Below, piece after piece: positions 34,097-46,340 of a stretch of DNA of 64,000 nt (positions within the stretch are counted from its first letter, which is position 1; every line of letters starts with the position of its first letter). Both the position numbers and the translations under genes were made by a program. The notes beneath the pieces were generated by a model, which worked only from the letters and a program-made list of their open reading frames with translations, ran no database searches and had not been told where the DNA came from. Source of the DNA: Diospyros lotus. Its lineage: Eukaryota > Streptophyta > Magnoliopsida > Ericales > Ebenaceae. Location of the stretch: the NCBI RefSeq assembly GCF_014633365.1, contig NC_068346.1:18993030-19057029 (forward strand). The letters are read 5' to 3'.

Positions 34097-34340
34097 CTAA
34101 CAAGTTCTAGGGCTTCCATCGACTATAGTTTCAGGGATAGGTATAGTCTCGATCGGTGCGTGAGAAACCTCTTTTCCTTTTTTCATCTTGGTGGATGACA
34201 TGTAACATAGTTGAGCCATTTTCTGGTCGCCTCTGACCTGTCCTATGCCACCAAGAGTTGGGAACTTCATTAAGAAGTAGCTAGGGTGGATGACCGCCCT
34301 CATGTTATTAATGAGCGATCTCCCAAGAATAAAGTTCACC
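34097..34340 (-). pseudogene. Tat-type protease C-terminal region (broken)
   Basis: On the minus strand: MNFILGRSLINNMRAVIHPS, YFLMKFPTLGGIGQVRGDQK and AQLCYMSS. This matches the end of the Tat protease, where 'GRP.LN...A..S..HL..KFPT..G.G...GDQ..AR.CY' is usual. It lies upstream of the RT in the element's own direction. The Asp active-site part would be at 34341-34600 but is not clear in one frame. Confidence 0.75.
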
Positions 34341-35701
34341 TAGCGGGTAACTCTCTGAGGATGTGAGCCCAGAGTTATTGGCACCTACACAAAACCCGCC
34401 ACGAGGACTGGCTCACGTGTAGAGCTATACAATGGTGAGAAAACATGACAAAGGTGGTTGTGGGAAATATACATATACTCAAAGCAGTTCTAATAAATCA
34501 GATTGATGGAACTACCATTATTCACGAGGATGCCCTCAATCAGATGCTTAGCAATAACAACAGAGATGACCAGGTCATGAGGCATGAGTATGTTCTCCTA
34601 ATCCATGGGAGTAAAGGTAATGGGCTCCTTGTCAAGTGTTGCATGAGCCACAAAATCCACATGTACGACCTAGCATGTATATGATTTCCTTGCTGATGTA
34701 GAATCATCAGCCAAGGTTTCTCCTCCAAAGATAACATGGATGTGATCTTGCGTAGGCTCATTATTTGTTGGGCGTGTAGAGGTTTCTCCCCTTTAGGGCC
34801 CCTCTGTTGCTCTGGTGGGGCCTTATATTATTGATTTCCACTACCTCAAGGTCACCCCTCCATGGGTCATGCTTTGCCCTAGGAAACTATCATGTCATAA
34901 TGGATTATTGTAATATGGGCCCCTCTATTGTGCATGGGCTAGCCTGGGTTGATTCAAGAGGAATTGATCGAGTTTGTCTTCCTTGATCAGCTTCTCAATT
35001 TGGTCACGAAGCTATTGGTAGCTCACGGTAGCGTGACCCAAGCACTAGTGGAACTGGAAAAAAGACTATGGGTCCTTTCCCTTTGGCTCGTCAGAAGATA
35101 GGGGAATGTTAATGAGACCTGCATGCGCGATAGACAAAAGGATAGCCTTTCAAGGAACGGTGAGAGGGGTGTAAGCTGGAGTCATGACAGGAGGCAATAC
35201 ATATGCCTAATGGCCATGTTAGTAATAGTTGTCAGACCAGCGCCCTTGCCAGCGGGCTAGCTTCGTTTCTTTATTCCCTAGTTAGGTTGCTCCGAGGAAT
35301 TTTAGGTGCATAAGATATCCATTTATACCACGTGTCTATTGGCACTAGCAAAGAAATTGGCCAATGTGATCGGCTATTTGAGAGCCAACGACTCTCTTAA
35401 TGGTAGAAAGGTTGTCCATTACAGGAAAACCGACACTACTACCCCAATTGGTACATTGTGGACCTCCAGCATCACATTCCTAAAGAGGTCTATGCATTGC
35501 CTCAGCATCCCTTTGGGACCTTGTCGGATATTGAGGAGGTAAGTGAGGTCCTTCCTCGAGGCGTGGGTTGCAAAGGTTGTAACAAACTCTTCTTGCATCT
35601 ACTCGATAAGTGTGCGGGATTTGCTAATGAGCTGAACCATCCAATTGGGAAGTGGAGAAATTCATCTATGTGGTTCCGTATTGTTAGTATATGGAGATAG
35701 G
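34341..35701 (-). pseudogene. Tat-type gag, C-terminal part (broken)
   Basis: Minus-strand fragments in shifting frames. The clearest is at about 35420-35605: EEFVTTFATHASRKDLTYLL followed by NIRQGPKGMLRQCIDLFRN, the Tat gag block usually read as 'F...F...R...T..L..I.Q...ESLR.Y..RFN'. Stops flank it. The part at 34970-35060 encodes the region around the gag zinc finger but is too decayed for firm calls. Plus-strand ORFs here are mirror artefacts. Confidence 0.65.
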
Positions 35702-37621
35702 TGTTGGGAATATGATCTGTCATTCTTGTCGGTAATTGATAGGGTGAACGTCCTATATGATATACTGTTAGTGTGATAAGTGTTACAAAGTATTGGATTT
35801 CTCTGTTAATGTAAGTGCTCTAGACCCAATCAAATTGGGAAAATTGTACACTGACATTTGTAATCATATTTATTATTGAATAAAGAGTTATTTAATTTTA
35901 CAAGAAGTCGTTCTATTAGTTTCTTGTTATTAATTTAATGATTGGATGAAATTAGATAGAAGTCCATATGATGTATACTGTGATTAATCTATAAAGATAT
36001 GAGATGATGCATCATAGTTTCTCGACATCATTAAATGTCCCAAGTCGTAGCAATGTCAAGAATGAACATTGATAATTGCGGTAAGACTTGTATATGCCAT
36101 GTTTTTTCTATGTGATAGTAATGGGGGTCTCACACCCATAGGCATGGGGATGCCTAGACAAGTACATAGGTGACCAATGTTGGAGAATGTGTTACTAGAC
36201 ATGACTCGCCATGAGAATCCATTTTGGTTATATGTTGATGGAATTCTCATACGAGATGTGTGTAACTAATCCATGGACATGAGGTTGTTACGGTCATCTC
36301 ATAAGAAGACCGATATGCTTTGACATCATTTCGATGGGCCTAGGCTGCATGTGGGAAATCGTTAGGCATATCGTGAGGCTTATGGAGATGGGTGCATAAC
36401 CAAGATGGGATTTGCTATCCCTTGATAGAGGATGATGTATCTAAGACGCTTTCAATGGATATTCACTTTAAATCCATGGCCATGGTGAAAGAGATCAATA
36501 AGGAGTTATTGATTTACTTTTCATTAAGTGAGAATATCCGGAGGACTGAAGAAAAACTCATGTGATCTTAATCAAACAACACATCGCCAGACTTGAGATC
36601 ACATAAGATACATTGACGAGAGAATCGAATTAAATGGTAACCATGCTCATGAAAATTTGTTTACAGATTATGAATCCTTTTAAATAATTGGATAGGCATG
36701 ACGCCTTGCTAGAGGCTAATCTTGTCTTATGTGTTAGTAATGACACATTGCCAACATATTCAGAAGCCTAATGAGTCATACGCAAAAGGTACGATCCCTG
36801 GCTTAAACCAGGAGAGCGGACGTATGGTTAAGTGGGACACTTTGGCAAGAAGTTGTGTTGTCATAGGTTTTCACGAAAAAAGAACAAATAGACGTAATGA
36901 TGAGGGATCGTCATATAAGAAAGAGTTTCCTAAAATGACAATTGATTAAATTAGAAAGGAATTTCTAATTTAATAATTTGGGCTTAATTTAATACTTGGG
37001 CTACATAAAGTATTTGGGCTAAATATTAAATTAAATATTATATTTGGGCTAAATTAGATTTAAGTGAAATATTAAATTAAATATTATATTTGGCTAAATT
37101 AGAATTGGGTCAAATATTAAATTAAATATTTGGGCTTTAATTAGATTTTGGCCAAATATTTTATAAATAGATTTGAGCCACTTAATTATATTTTTAGTTG
37201 GACTAGGATAACCCACTTAAGATTCTAGTTGGACTAGGATAAATGGGCTGGCCCATGTCCTTTAAGGTTTAGGAAACCCTAGGAGCTAGGTTTGCTCCTC
37301 TATAAATACCCTTTTATGGGTTGCCCAAATGAAGCTTTTATTTTTATGGTTTTTAAGAGTTGAAAATTTATTCTTTTTCCGTCCATACACAAGCCATGAT
37401 AGGAGAAGGAGCTAGTACTCCCATTCCGCTCTTCTCGCCAAAGGACACGTGCCGCGTATCACGAGTTAGAGTCCGAACACTTGGACAATTCGAATCGAAC
37501 GACTCAAAAATCTAAAGGTTAGATTTATTTTATCATGTATGTGATTGTTTGATTTCGATGTTGATCCAATCGCCGGGATCGGGGTAAGGTTAAAAAATTT
37601 TGAACTATGCTACTTGCCCCA
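35702..37621 (+). mobile_element. LTR (copia-like) inserted in Tat gag
   Basis: It starts TGTTGGGAATATG and ends TTGCCCCA. It has a TATA box (CTATAAATACCC, about 37301) close behind an array of AAATATTAAATTAAATATT words (36960-37160). Start and layout resemble the LTR at 57079-58584 (TGTTGGAAATGTATG). Flanks are ATAGG on the left and ATAGC on the right if the last A is shared, a 4/5 match. Removing it rejoins the gag frame on the minus strand. No internal domains, so probably a solo LTR. Confidence 0.65.
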
Positions 37622-38313
37622 TAGCGATCTTGCTTTACTTTCATTCTCCTCATCGCTCCTTCTCAAATCTTCATATCTTTGTTCTAGCTTTTGAAATTCT
37701 TCGAGGGAGACGATAGAGGACTTCTTAGCTCCAAAGGTTCTAGGTACATCTTCTTTTTTTTTTTGTAAGTAAAATATATTAAAAGAAAACATAGAACGAG
37801 TCTACAAAACCACACTAGGGAATCCCACAAACACAAAAAAAAAAAAAAAAAAAAAATAGAAACACCAAAACAAACACAAAGAAATCAACTCCTCAAAACA
37901 CGAGAAAGGAAATAGACCAAACTATCGGAAGAAAACAAAGCCGCCCCAAAAGATCCCCGCAGATCAATGATAATCGGACCTTCTGCATCCATCTTTTTCT
38001 TGGCCTTTGCCGTGCCAATCTTTAGTATTTCTTGGTTGGACTAGCTCTGGGACTTGTGTGGCATGTTGTCTTGGTACTAGGTGTACGAGAGACGAAGGCG
38101 CGTATGAGATGTTTACTCAATGGACCAATCCAATGCTAGCAGGCATCATTCACTGGCCACCTGACTCCTCTGTCTCCTTTGGGACATCATAGGTTCTAGA
38201 GGCACAACTAAAAAATGCTCCCCAATAGTAGCTTATTCCTGCCTAGGGAAGTTGGAATGTGTGGCCTCAAGTTGGGATCCTTTTGTTCGAGAAGACCTTG
38301 TTCCTTTAGCCAT
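37622..38313 (-). pseudogene. Tat-type gag N-terminus (broken), with LINE insertion
   Basis: On the minus strand an ATG at 38313 opens MAKGTRSSRTKGSQLEATHS, then stops near 38223 and 38170. Beyond the inserted LINE tail, SLEEFQKLEQRYEDLRRSDE (about 37635-37705) continues as a charged, coiled-coil-like gag stretch. The ATG lies about 43 nt inside the LTR at 38356, fitting a 5' LTR-leader-gag order on the minus strand. Confidence 0.55.
37752..37988 (-). mobile_element. LINE (L1-type) 3' end fragment
   Basis: Read on the minus strand the fragment ends TATATTTTACTTAC followed by a pure A-run (T-run at 37753-37764 on plus), the usual plant L1 3' tail. An imperfect duplication (AAGAAAAAGATG against AAAAGAAGATG) borders it in the gag sequence. 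A separate A22 run lies at 37836-37857. Only about 230 bp remain, with no coding part. Confidence 0.55.
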
Positions 38314-38355
38314 GAAGGATGACTTTTTGTTCGATTCTCATAGATGACTCCAAAT

Positions 38356-38796
38356 TGTTGTTACCTAATTACAATAATTAAATTTATTTATCTTAGGGAA
38401 TAACTCAGGCAGAGTCTAAGCTAAAGCTCAAGGTTTGGGGCTCTACAAGGTGTAGGGATCAATCTGTTGTCCGGGAGAGCTAAGAGGATGCAGGAAGTCT
38501 TCGGATGAATTCTGAGAGTCTCAAGGGGCCTTGCTTCCTAGAGAGTCTTCAGATGGCTAATCTTCCGTAGGGTTCAAAGGGTGGCACTAGAAAGGTCTGT
38601 AGCACAAAAAAAATTAGAAGGCATGCGGGAATCTTCCCCATGTGGGCCCTTCGATGCCTAAGTCAAATAATGATGTCATGAGGTATAAGTATTAATGTAT
38701 ATGTATATGCTGGATGTTTCTGATAGGAGTCTTCCGATAGGTTTTCACTTAAAGGGTTCTATGTGGTTCAGGGTCTAAGTCTTCAAGTTTTGAGTA

Positions 38797-38851
<55 letters not shown>

Positions 38852-39267
38852 TCTCAAAGGGTCAAAAAAACAGTCCCTTTGTCGTGAAATAGACAAGTAT
38901 TTATAAACATTTGGTGATGGGGTTCATGTGACACATGGCATGCTGATATGAGTCTCCCGACTCTTTGAGAAAAATGTTTCAAATAAGGCCGGGGGGCATG
39001 GAGATATCTTCGGGGTCAAAATCCCTCAATGAGTATCCTCCAAATGGGTTCCAAGACTCTTCAGAGCCATCAGATGGCTTGGGCCTGAGAGGCTTTAAAT
39101 GAGTATTGGGCCTTAAAGATACTAAGGGCTAGGCTATCCTGAAGACTTTTCAGAGTCTCTGGGAGACTCTTGCCTCAGAAGACTCTTTGGGGTCATCTAG
39201 GTCTTCGGCCTACTTCAAATATTTCTATGGATTTTTAGCCTTGATTTTCTCAAAGCACCCCACAACA
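38356..39267 (-). repeat. Tat-type LTR (5' LTR of the minus-strand element)
   Basis: Plus-strand reading runs TGTTGTTACCTAATTAC...GCACCCCACAACA. The same ends and 'aattacaataattaaatttatttat' block recur at 54769-55611. Many GAGTCTTC/GAAGACTC words lie at 38480-38540 and 39040-39200. A TATA box on the minus strand (TTTATAAATAC, about 38890-38900) and the gag start at 38313 support minus orientation. A TG/AG microsatellite is at 38800-38846. Confidence 0.7.
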
Positions 39268-39379
39268 GTGCCATAGTCATCTAAGATTAACACCACCATA
39301 GCAAGAATGCTTCCCGCTGTTAGTGGCTATAACATTTACATTTTGATTTCTCATACTGTCATGAACCCATATTCAACAA

Positions 39380-40240
39380 CTTGCATATACTTACTTAGTC
39401 TCATTTTTTTAATCAAATATTTAGTTGGTTTATTAGCTCATGGAATTTGTTAATTGAATGGCCGTGAGTTTCATGGAAAATGCAAACGGCATCCTTGTCT
39501 TTACACAAGGGTGGGCCTGTCATTTTAAGAAATTTAATAAGGCCTGATGCCTAAATAGTTGCCAAAATAGCCAAATGTGGTTTTGTAAGCTGGGCATAAT
39601 TTCTGAATTGTAATCTAAAAGGGCCATTAGTTCTTTTAGATTTTTCTTCTTTATTTCCCATTCCCTCAACAAAATATCTTTCTTTTCTCTTTCCTCATTT
39701 CCCCTTATTATTCAAATTACTTTAGCTTGTAGTATATATTTGTTAGCTCAAACAAATAGATCTATTAAAGATGTAGGTTGATCTAAAGCGAGGGAGCCTT
39801 GTAGCAATATTGATTTTGTTCATTGGAGCATTGCAACAACTACCACTCCTACCTACAAGTCTTGAATTTATAAAGTGGCATTTTTTAATCGATCCACATA
39901 TTGCTTGAGGGTTTCCCTATTTTCTTGGCAAACATTAAGCAAATATGTAGCATATTTATTTCTTTAGTTGTTGATAAAGAATGCTTTAATAAATTTTCCC
40001 CTTAATTGATCAAAAGAGGTGACAAAATCTTCAGTCAGGTCAATAAACCAGGTACGAACATGGTTAATTAGTGTTAGAGAAAATATTCAGCACACAATGG
40101 CATCCTCCAAGCGATGTAGTGACATTACCGACTCGTAATTTTGGATGTGATCACAGGGATCATCTTTTTCAGAGTAAGTATTGATCTGAGGCATCTTGAA
40201 CTTTTGAGGAAAGGGCTTATTCATAATTTCAAGGGTAAAG
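39380..40240 (-). pseudogene. second Tat-type gag (broken)
   Basis: On the minus strand: KPFPQKFKMPQINTYSEKDD and PCDHIQNYES (about 40130-40225), HRLEDAIVC, HVRTWFIDLTEDFVTSFDQL (about 40000-40060), KYATYLLNVCQENRETLKQY (about 39900-39960), then a zinc-finger-like CIFHETHGHSINKFHELI (about 39430-39490). This is the full order of a Tat gag. Several in-frame stops break it. The minus-strand element at 33386-39267 appears to have inserted downstream of it. Confidence 0.8.
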
Positions 40241-40588
40241 GGGATCTTTCTCTGGTGTTGATCTTCTTCACTATGTATTAGTTTTTTTCTTATTCTAGTA
40301 CTTTCTTGATCAGTTTTTTCATGTTTGTAGCCTCGCGGATAGTAAAAGTAGACTAATTATACCCCTATTGTTCTATTCTTATTTGAGGCCTAGGTCAGAT
40401 TCTAGCCTTTTCAAGTGTAGTACTTTCCATAATTTTTGGGTATTTTCCCCTACAGGGTTGAGCAACCCTAACTTCCTTTCAGACCAAGGCAACATCCGAC
40501 TATTCCTATCTTTCTAGGAAGGTCTACTGCACTCTTCTTTCTCAATCAACCTTCAAAAAGAGCTCCTGCAGGAGACTGTTCCACAGGT

Positions 40589-43420
40589 TGATGTTTTGCA
40601 TTTGATATGGTTTTGATGATGAAAAACAATTGTATTTTAATGATAAAATTATTTTGTTAATGGTGCTCCAAATTACTTTTATATGTTCTATTAGCACCAA
40701 AATGAAAATCAATTTCATCATGCAATCCAATGCTAAAAATCTTGTAATAAATTTTTTATGGCATTTGGAATATTATGTTTTATTTAGTTAAAATGAGCAC
40801 AAATTTATTTAAAATATTTTTTATTGTTTGCTATAATGAATAGTGAATAGTAAATAGTAAACAGTAATCGAACTGTTGTGAACATTTAATAGTAATCGAA
40901 CTATTGTGAATAGTGATCCGATATTTGTGAACAGTAATCAAATCGTTGTGAGCAGTAATCTAACCATTGTAAATAGTAACGGTTAGTTTCTTTTGAAGCT
41001 CTTAGGATGCCTATAAATACCATTCAATGATGCTTTTAAGACTACCAAGAAACAAGAATAAATTCATTTGAGCTAACATTGGAATTTTTATTTCTCCATT
41101 ATACTTGTGCTTTTATTTTTCCCTCAAAAGGCTTTAATTATCATTTGTATAATTTTGTTTAAGCCTTGTGTTTATTATTGAGAAATCTTGTAACTAAGAA
41201 ATTCATTTCTTGTACTCTATTTTCTATACATTTCTTGCATTTAATAGCTTGTGAGCTAGAGGGTCTATTGGGTATTGGTAAGAGGTTGTAATTCTTAGCG
41301 GTTTAAGATAGAGGGCCTACTTATGTATTGGTAGGAGGTTTGCATTTCCTAGTGGTTTATGCTAGAGGGCCTACCGGGTTTGGTAGTAGTTTTAGTGAAT
41401 TGATTTGAAAATCCTTAGTATAATATCCTGAATCAAAATGAATAAATATATCATTATTTCATGAAATATTGTGTATTTGGTGACGATAAAAGAATCTAGG
41501 AGACAGTTTAAGGGTACCAAATAGTTGAGGAAGGTGAGGCAGCCATGGTCGTCGGCCACAACTTCCATCATCGGCCAAGCTCCACTAGGCGCTATTATGG
41601 CCATTTGAGGGCATGAGCATGGGCCCTACGTCATGCGTACAACGGGGCATGGTTGCGGCTTTCGAAAAATCTGGGAGGGGTTTTCGTGAAGATTTATTGC
41701 AATTTGAGATAGGGTAAGGCCTCATCGAGCATTTATGACTTAGATTTGACTAGGTACGGTGTGATTAGGTGTCAAAATCGTGTATAAATGGCGAGGGTGA
41801 GAGGGCCAAATGCACTAGAAATTAAACCTCAAATCGTGCTCATTTGAAGCCAAATCAGAGGTCATGGATGAGGGGCTTTTGCTCTCAAAGGTGTAAGGGT
41901 TGTTTTTGAAGAGTTTGGTGTGGTTTCGAGGTGATTTAAAGAGGTATTCGAAGGTGACCAGAAGCACGAGGCGGTGGTCGGAGGTGAACTGGTTTATGCC
42001 AATTTGGGGTATCTCCAATTATTGTTTCAAGCCTAGAAGGGTGCCATTAGGATCAATTGGAAGAGGGCAATTGATTGGTGCAAAGAAAATTAGGATTGAG
42101 CAATCGTCGGTAACGAAAAATTGAGGAAGACGACAGGCGTATAGAAGTCACGCACCAGTAAGCCCTCCAAATTATGCGCTAGCGCGTGGGGGTGCATGAT
42201 AGGTCAGAATTTTTTGAATTTTTTTTTATTATTCTTAGAATTTTATTTTAGGATTTATGGTGTAGAAAAAATTGGAAAAATGCTCGAGTAGGTATTTATT
42301 TTTGAAATTTTTGGAGAAGAAAATAGGAGAAAAATATGAGAAAAATTATGATAGATAGATTATTGAAAGCCTTGGATAAATGTGATGGCCAGGAGTTATT
42401 AAGGTGCCAAGATTCGATCAAGAGCACAGTTGTTAGATCTTAGCACGTAAATCGAGGTCAGCACAAATTTCGAGGTTTCAATGATAAATTTCTTTCAAAG
42501 GTAAGTGCTTCGACCCAAAAACCCATTTTTATGTAAATGGTCTTATCATGTTATCATGCCTTGATGTGATTATGTCATGTAGATTGTATATACATGCTAT
42601 GATAAAATGTGCATACGTACACGATGATATTATTGGTCATGCATGGCACAGGGTTTGGGATTATGGACTGTCATCGCTGCTCTGCCAATGGTGCACCCAT
42701 ACACTTTGGCCTGGTAAGGAGGCTGTAAAAATAGGGAGCGACAGTTAGATGCGGTCAACTCAAACTAAAATGGAATGATGACATTTTGCATTTTGCAAAC
42801 ATGCACGAAATATGATTTTGTACCTTTACTTAGATGATTCATAATCTAACTTAGGCTATGCCCCTAGAATATTCAAACGTTCCAGATGTTGTTGTAGCAT
42901 AAGTAGATACGGAAGAAGCATGTGACGGCACTTAGCAAGTGCATAATGGTCTATGACTATGATGTTGAAATTGATGTATTTAAGTTTTTGCTACTTGAAA
43001 TTCTAAACGTTTTGAAAGACATTGATGTATTATCTAAATTATGGTATTTGTAATATTAGGTTCGATTCTTAGCTTCTGCATTTAATGTTTATGATGATTC
43101 TCTTTTGAGATAGATGAAAATTTTGGGATGAGGAACGATATGATTTAGCAATTAGTTCTAAAAAAAAAATTTATTATCCCAAAATTGTCCCAAGTTATAA
43201 CACGCTTGAGAAAGTGGGGTGTTACACTTAGTGAGGAGCTAAGGTAATGGATTAGGGTTGGTTTAGCTGAACCACTATATATCGCATGTATCCCTCTTGC
43301 ATTTTATTTTGGTTGTGCTTCATTGTTTTCTTGTTTAGTTTTCAAAACATCCCAAAAAGTTTTAAATTTGTTAATCAACTAATGCACCCCTCTCTTGGTG
43401 TGTGGTGCCATTGCTATACA
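40589..43420 (+). mobile_element. copia-type LTR, split by a nested solo LTR
   Basis: It starts TGATGTTTTGCATTTG, like the LTR at 43622 (TGATATTTTACTC). It has an array of AACAGTAATCGAACTGTT-like words (40845-40985), a TATA box (CCTATAAATACC, about 41011) just after, and 'agagggcctac' repeats at 41250-41370. It is cut at 41418 and resumes at 43227 with CTTAGTGAGGAGCTAAGG, exactly the order found unbroken at 44690-44720 in the sister LTR. It ends near GCTATACA. Flanks do not give a clear target duplication. Confidence 0.7.
41419..43226 (+). mobile_element. solo LTR (Ty3/gypsy type) nested in the copia LTR
   Basis: It runs TATAATATCCTG...GGGGTGTTACA (the first G of TG has mutated to A), 1808 bp, flanked by CTTAG at 41414-41418 and 43227-43231. 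Removing it restores the copia LTR. It is homologous along its length to the LTR at 20685-24552 ('gagaagaaaataggagaaaaat', 'aaatcgaggtcagcacaaatttcgagg'). Confidence 0.88.
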
Positions 43421-43616
43421 ATTATAATATACGTTTCAGCAGGATTTTCAAGTAATAATTCATCATGTTCACCCTTTATATAAGTTTGTAAAGTGGGTGC
43501 TAAAGGGCCTAAGGCATGAAGTTTTGTAGAAAAACTATCATCTCCCAGAGAACCTTGATACTTTCTTAATGTTGGAGTCTCAAAGTTTCATAGTCATTCA
43601 AGGGCACAATCAAAGG
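43421..43616 (-). pseudogene. remnant of coding sequence between nested LTRs
   Basis: On the minus strand a short open stretch reads APLAPTLQTYIKGEHDELLL (about 43448-43512), ending at the copia LTR; beyond that LTR, at 40588 and down, the minus strand continues PVEQSPAGALFEG. I think these are parts of the N-terminal region of the second Tat gag, separated by the LTR at 40589-43420. I do not recognise a domain. Confidence 0.35.
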
Positions 43617-43621
43617 TGTTG

Positions 43622-44927
43622 TGATATTTTACTCTTGGTAATAAAATAGTTTTGATAATGACTATATGAAAATCAATCTCTATGGATTATATGAATGAGA
43701 AAACAAATTTGTAATATATGATTTTTGAAGCAAGGTATGAAATCCTATGGAAGAAATATTGAGTATGGTTGAGTGAGGTTTTGTTTCAAAATATACTTTT
43801 GATAATCTCAACTTGCTTTCAAAAGATCAAAATGAGGATTTATTAAGTTTTCAATATTTTCAAAAGGATAGTCGACTATGTGGTTTAATGCTGTTGACTA
43901 TGCCTAAAAATAGTCGACTATGTTATAAGGATAGTTGACTATGCATAAGGATAGTCGACTATATTGATTTGATCTGTCGACTATTTAAGGCATCTGTCGA
44001 CTATTTTTGAATCTGTCGACTATCATATAAAGATAGTCGACTATGGCTTTTCATCTATCGACTATTTTTGTTCATAAAATTCAAAATTTTCTTCACATTT
44101 TTGCAATAGTCAACTGTGCATATGTATCTGTCGACTATGGGATTTTTGTGTTATAAGATAGTTGACTATGCATTTTTGTCTATCGACTATGTTTTGTTTT
44201 ATTTGTAAAAATAGTCAACTATGCATTTTCTTCTGTCGACTATGTGTTTTGCAGAAAGCTTCCAACGGCTAGTTTTTCAATCCCAACGGTCACAAACGGC
44301 TACATTTCTCTTCAATCTCTTGGGAAGCTTATAAATACAAGTCATGGATGATCAAGAGAAGGCCAATGGATGGGAACGAGTTGATCTAAAGAGTTCAAAT
44401 CATTTTTACTCGAGCTTATAATATTTGCGCTTTCATTGTTGTATTTTTTCTCTAAGGCTTTGTTGTTCTATCATTGTAAATTTATTATTAAGCCTTGTTT
44501 TCATTGTGAGAGAACTTGTAACTAAGAGTGTTAACTCTTAGATTATCTCTTTCATTTGTATCGTTGTTATTTTCCTAACTTGTGTAGCTAGAGAGCCCAT
44601 TTGAGTGGGAGATTGTAATTCCTAGTCTCGGACTAGAGGACCTACTCGGGTTGAGTAGGGGGTTAATAGTGGATGGTTTGAAAAATCCTTAGTGAGGAGC
44701 TAAGGTAGTGGATTAGGCTTGGGTTAAGCCGAACCACTATAAATCTTTGTGTTCTCTCTTGTTTATGTTTTTTGATTTGTTTATCATTGCTAGCTTTTCA
44801 TTATCCTCACTTGCATTGAATTTTTATTTTCAATCAAAAGGATTTCAAAGTTCTATCAATGAAGTTTTTTAAAATAACCAATTCACCCCCCCTCTTGGTA
44901 TGTGCCATAGCACCTCCCATTCTAACA
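43622..44927 (+). mobile_element. solo LTR (copia type) with GTCGACTAT array
   Basis: TGATATTTTACTC...CATTCTAACA, 1306 bp, flanked by TGTTG at 43617-43621 and 44928-44932. I count 16 copies of (A/T)GTCGACTAT or close variants at 43868-44250, followed about 80 bp later by a TATA box (CTTATAAATAC, 44329). The end (CACCCCCCCTCTTGG...TGTGCCATAG) is the usual end of this class of plant copia LTRs. No internal domain follows. Confidence 0.9.
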
Positions 44928-46340
44928 TGTTGTCCCGAAAGGTTTCGGAGCCCTTACAGAGGGAGTCTCTTGCTGCCTATTGTGAGGGTTGTTAATAACA
45001 TTGTGGCCCTCCTCACTTTGTTTGTAAGAGCCCACTCTCGGATATTCCTACTAGCATAGAATATAAAAAAAAAGGTCATCACAAAGATGATACAGAATAA
45101 TATAATTCAACATCAAATTTGTATCCTTAGATATTATTAGCAGAAACTAAAATAAAAGTTTACATCATCTTGGCACCATAGCCTATACAAAATGTATACA
45201 ATGGCACTAATGTAATTAACAAAATAAAATCTCTTCACAACATGCCCTCATCAAAACTACTAACATGAACCTTCTAGTTCGGGATGTCTCTATACACCTT
45301 TAGACCTGGGCTCTAACCTTATTAGACTCACCCTCAACAACTGCTTTACCTTTACTTGGAATAACATAAGAGTAAACAAAGTGAGCCACGGGGCTCATCA
45401 AGTATATATATAAAGCATAGAGAGATAGGATCAAGGGCATGGATAATCAAGACAGAGTAAATAATGACTCTATGAAAATGTATAAGTAGGACACAACTTA
45501 TAAGTTTCTATTCACAACCCTTTCCATGCCGTGATCATCATATATACATATGCCATGTGTTCATTTCTATCCTCATGCACATGCATTAATAGTAATGAAT
45601 TCCACATACTCCACATGGCTCCCAAGGCCACCACATCCATGCATGTATACATGCATCATGAAAATAAATCAACAAACAACTGAAATTTGAGCCTTGCCTA
45701 CCAGGCTTATGGCCACCTCAACTGGCGTCAGGCGCTCATAGGATATCATTTTCTCACCGTGGAAATAGCTGCCGTGAAAAATAATAGGCGTGCAAAGATA
45801 ATAATCATATTATGCATCACACATGAAATTCCACGACTATTTTTATTTTACCCTCGAAAGAAAACTAATTAATATTATATTTGATGGATATACTCGATAT
45901 TAGGTAACAATGAAGATTGGGAGAAAAATTTCCAGATTCAAGCAATGTTTAACCAAGCTATTACGGGTTCAAAACGTAACCAATTAATTCTAGGAATATG
46001 CCAAGACAAAGCTTATAAAGTCTAGATTTGGGCAAAAAAAAGCATATCTCAATTTGGAAAACAACATATGAAGTTATGTTCCAAAAATTGGAGTATTATC
46101 AAATTGAAACAAAAACCCCAGATTTCAAATAGGTATTTCATAGGGCATTTACAGGCTTAATAATTATCCAAACAATCCAATTTTTATATTAAAACGAAGC
46201 TTGTTAAGTCTAGTTTACAACACAAAAGGTGGATATTGAATCGGATATAACCACAAAAAGCTATACCTAAAAGAGTACAAGATATGCAATCTGAAATGGA
46301 AAGTCGACTCTTGACATGGAAAGTCAACTCTTGGAGTTGG

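Noticed and set aside
37836..37857. A22 run as the poly(A) tail of a plus-strand retrogene
   Set aside because: No coding remnant or target duplication upstream; it lies inside the minus-strand LINE tail and is better read as a microsatellite.
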